Source: Isoetes taiwanensis (lineage: Eukaryota > Streptophyta > Lycopodiopsida > Isoetales > Isoetaceae). From it: a stretch of DNA of 64,000 nt. Below are positions 59,617 to 64,000 of the stretch, piece by piece; the stretch's first letter is position 1; each line of letters starts with the position of its first letter. The position numbers and the translations under genes are program-made. A model generated the notes under the pieces. That model did not search any database. It had not been told where the DNA came from and was given only the letters and a program-made list of their open reading frames with translations. Location of the stretch: contig JAJEKV010000004.1 in the NCBI GenBank assembly GCA_021234155.1, positions 515,171-579,170 on the forward strand. Reading direction: 5' to 3'.

Positions 59617-60063
59617 TTGGTCAGATTCAATTCAATTCTTAAAACCGAGTCGGTGAATGTTGTGATGTCATCTGACCCAACATCTACCACTAAGGGTGCA
59701 TCTCCATTATACAGAACCCGAGTTTGCCATGTCATCGGAACTGAGTTCCTACAACCTGTTAGGGCGCATACCATTCCCATTACTGTTGCTGAGTTTCTAT
59801 TTTCTTGGCTGATTGCATTGAGCCACAGGACAAACCGGCACTGGGCTAGAAGACAAACCCAGGTTGCTAGAGGACAAATCCAGCTTGCTAGAAGACAAAC
59901 CCAAGGCCTGACTTGGGCAATTCGGAAGTCCTTGAGGACTTCTGAAGAAAGGGAAGGTGCCCTGGACTCGTCAGCAGAACTCCGGTACCTTGAAGGTAGT
60001 GGGAATGCTTTTTTTCCTGGCTGGGTTTGCCATGTGGCAAAGTCAGCCTGGATAACGGCCTAA
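59617..60063 (+). CDS. Uncharacterised 148-codon ORF with a 7-residue repeat
   Basis: An intronless frame upstream of the ISWI gene on the same strand. Its middle contains three in-frame 7-residue units, ARRQTQV, ARGQIQL and ARRQTQG, from a 21-bp minisatellite (59845-59907). The rest resembles nothing I know; a hydrophobic stretch ITVAEFLFSWLIAL precedes the repeat. The preceding and following DNA shows no promoter or polyadenylation logic that I can assign. It may be a chance ORF in which the minisatellite, having a period divisible by three, keeps the frame open. Confidence 0.2.
   Translation: MVRFNSILKTESVNVVMSSDPTSTTKGASPLYRTRVCHVIGTEFLQPVRAHTIPITVAEFLFSWLIALSHRTNRHWARRQTQVARGQIQLARRQTQGLTWAIRKSLRTSEEREGALDSSAELRYLEGSGNAFFPGWVCHVAKSAWITA
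59845..59907 (+). repeat. 21-bp minisatellite, three units
   Basis: Units 'gctagaagacaaacccaggt' plus t, 'gctagaggacaaatccagct' plus t, then 'gctagaagacaaacccaagg'. A degenerate fourth copy may precede it at 59824-59837. Confidence 0.85.
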
Positions 60064-60089
60064 TGGGGATGCACCCTAATAGCTTCTTT

Positions 60090-60347
60090 TGTAAAGTGAC
60101 GTGGCAAAAGTAGTCCTCAGTCATTTGCCACGTCAGTATTTCTTTAGCACTTTCCCGCCACACCATTCATCTTTCCGGCGCAGGGGCGTTGCTCGCATTT
60201 GCTCCCTACTCTTCTGCTTTTTCCTTAGATCTGGGTTCCAAATCCGGCGATTTCTTCTTTCGTAGTTCGTTACAGATCCAATTCATGCCCGAATTGGACC
60301 ATATTTGCCTGCACAGTATTTTAGGGTTCTAACCTTGCAGAAGAATC
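60090..60347 (+). promoter_or_regulatory. ISWI gene upstream region with inverted TGACGTGGC pair
   Basis: TGACGTGGC (60097-60105) and its complement GCCACGTCA (60127-60135) form an inverted pair about 215 bases before the ATG, a bZIP-type G/C-box core. A 'ttttagggttct' telo-box-like motif lies at 60319-60330. No clear TATA box is seen. The 'ccttgcag' just before 'aagaatcATG' could be a 3' splice site of a 5'-UTR intron, but no matching donor was chosen. Confidence 0.5.
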
Positions 60348-63962
<3,615 letters not shown>

Positions 63963-64000
63963 GTACCACCTCGTTTGACAAGAGCTCAATTTGCTATATG
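63963..64000 (+). other. Probable start of ISWI intron 13, window edge
   Basis: After GRLAEQK the frame stays open but departs from the conserved continuation (normally -VNKDELLQMVRYG). A GTACC donor at 63963 leaves one base for the next codon, consistent with exon 14 lying outside the window. Confidence 0.6.

Overview
This window is nuclear DNA of a land plant with a large, transposon-rich genome. The clearest gene is a plant ISWI chromatin-remodelling ATPase (CHR11/CHR17 type) with GT-AG introns at the right edge. A decayed NADPH-dependent reductase gene of the cinnamoyl-CoA/dihydroflavonol reductase group, Ty1/copia and Ty3/gypsy retrotransposons, PIF/Harbinger and hAT DNA transposons, Helitron termini and several LINEs fit the same picture. 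I cannot name the species. Short introns in the ISWI gene, very decayed elements and non-L1-looking LINEs do not settle the lineage.

Layout. 1-5.6 kb: a LINE 3' scrap and a four-exon reductase pseudogene (2277-4379). 5.6-9.15 kb: LINE-A, a 5'-truncated element with an (ATTCT)n tail. 9.15-13.5 kb: AT-rich DNA with no gene I recognise. 13.56-18.15 kb: an old copia element with both LTRs. 18.15-20.25 kb: probable first exons of a small host gene on the minus strand, with a housekeeping-type promoter. 20.34-21.12 kb: LINE-D, a reversed LINE 3' end. 21.3 kb: a Helitron 5' end. 24.1-26.3 kb: two sets of tandem repeats. 26.3-31.4 kb: LINE-B, GC-rich, with ORF1-like and ORF2-like regions. 32.7-33.7 kb: a largely open DUF4283 ORF on the minus strand. 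33.75-37.4 kb: LINE-C, a different and strikingly purine-rich LINE. 37.4-40.6 kb: pyrimidine-rich duplicated DNA. 40.6-45.3 kb: a decayed PIF/Harbinger element lying between two CT microsatellites. 48.47-58.28 kb: a complete but broken gypsy chromovirus with a 5-bp target duplication. Its 3' LTR is split by a 4.7-kb hAT-like element that itself contains a Helitron 3' end. 60.35-64.0 kb: the first 13 exons of the ISWI gene, which runs off the window.

How it fits together. Only the ISWI gene, and perhaps the small minus-strand gene near 20.1 kb, look like working host genes; both have an inverted TGACGTGGC pair upstream. The rest is layered transposon debris. Recurrent local tandem duplications (about 20 bp to 700 bp) occur across the window. 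The most unusual signals are an alternative-pairing hairpin conserved in the LINE 3' ends, a four-copy repeat with a conserved hairpin in two copies, and the intact look of the DUF4283 ORF.
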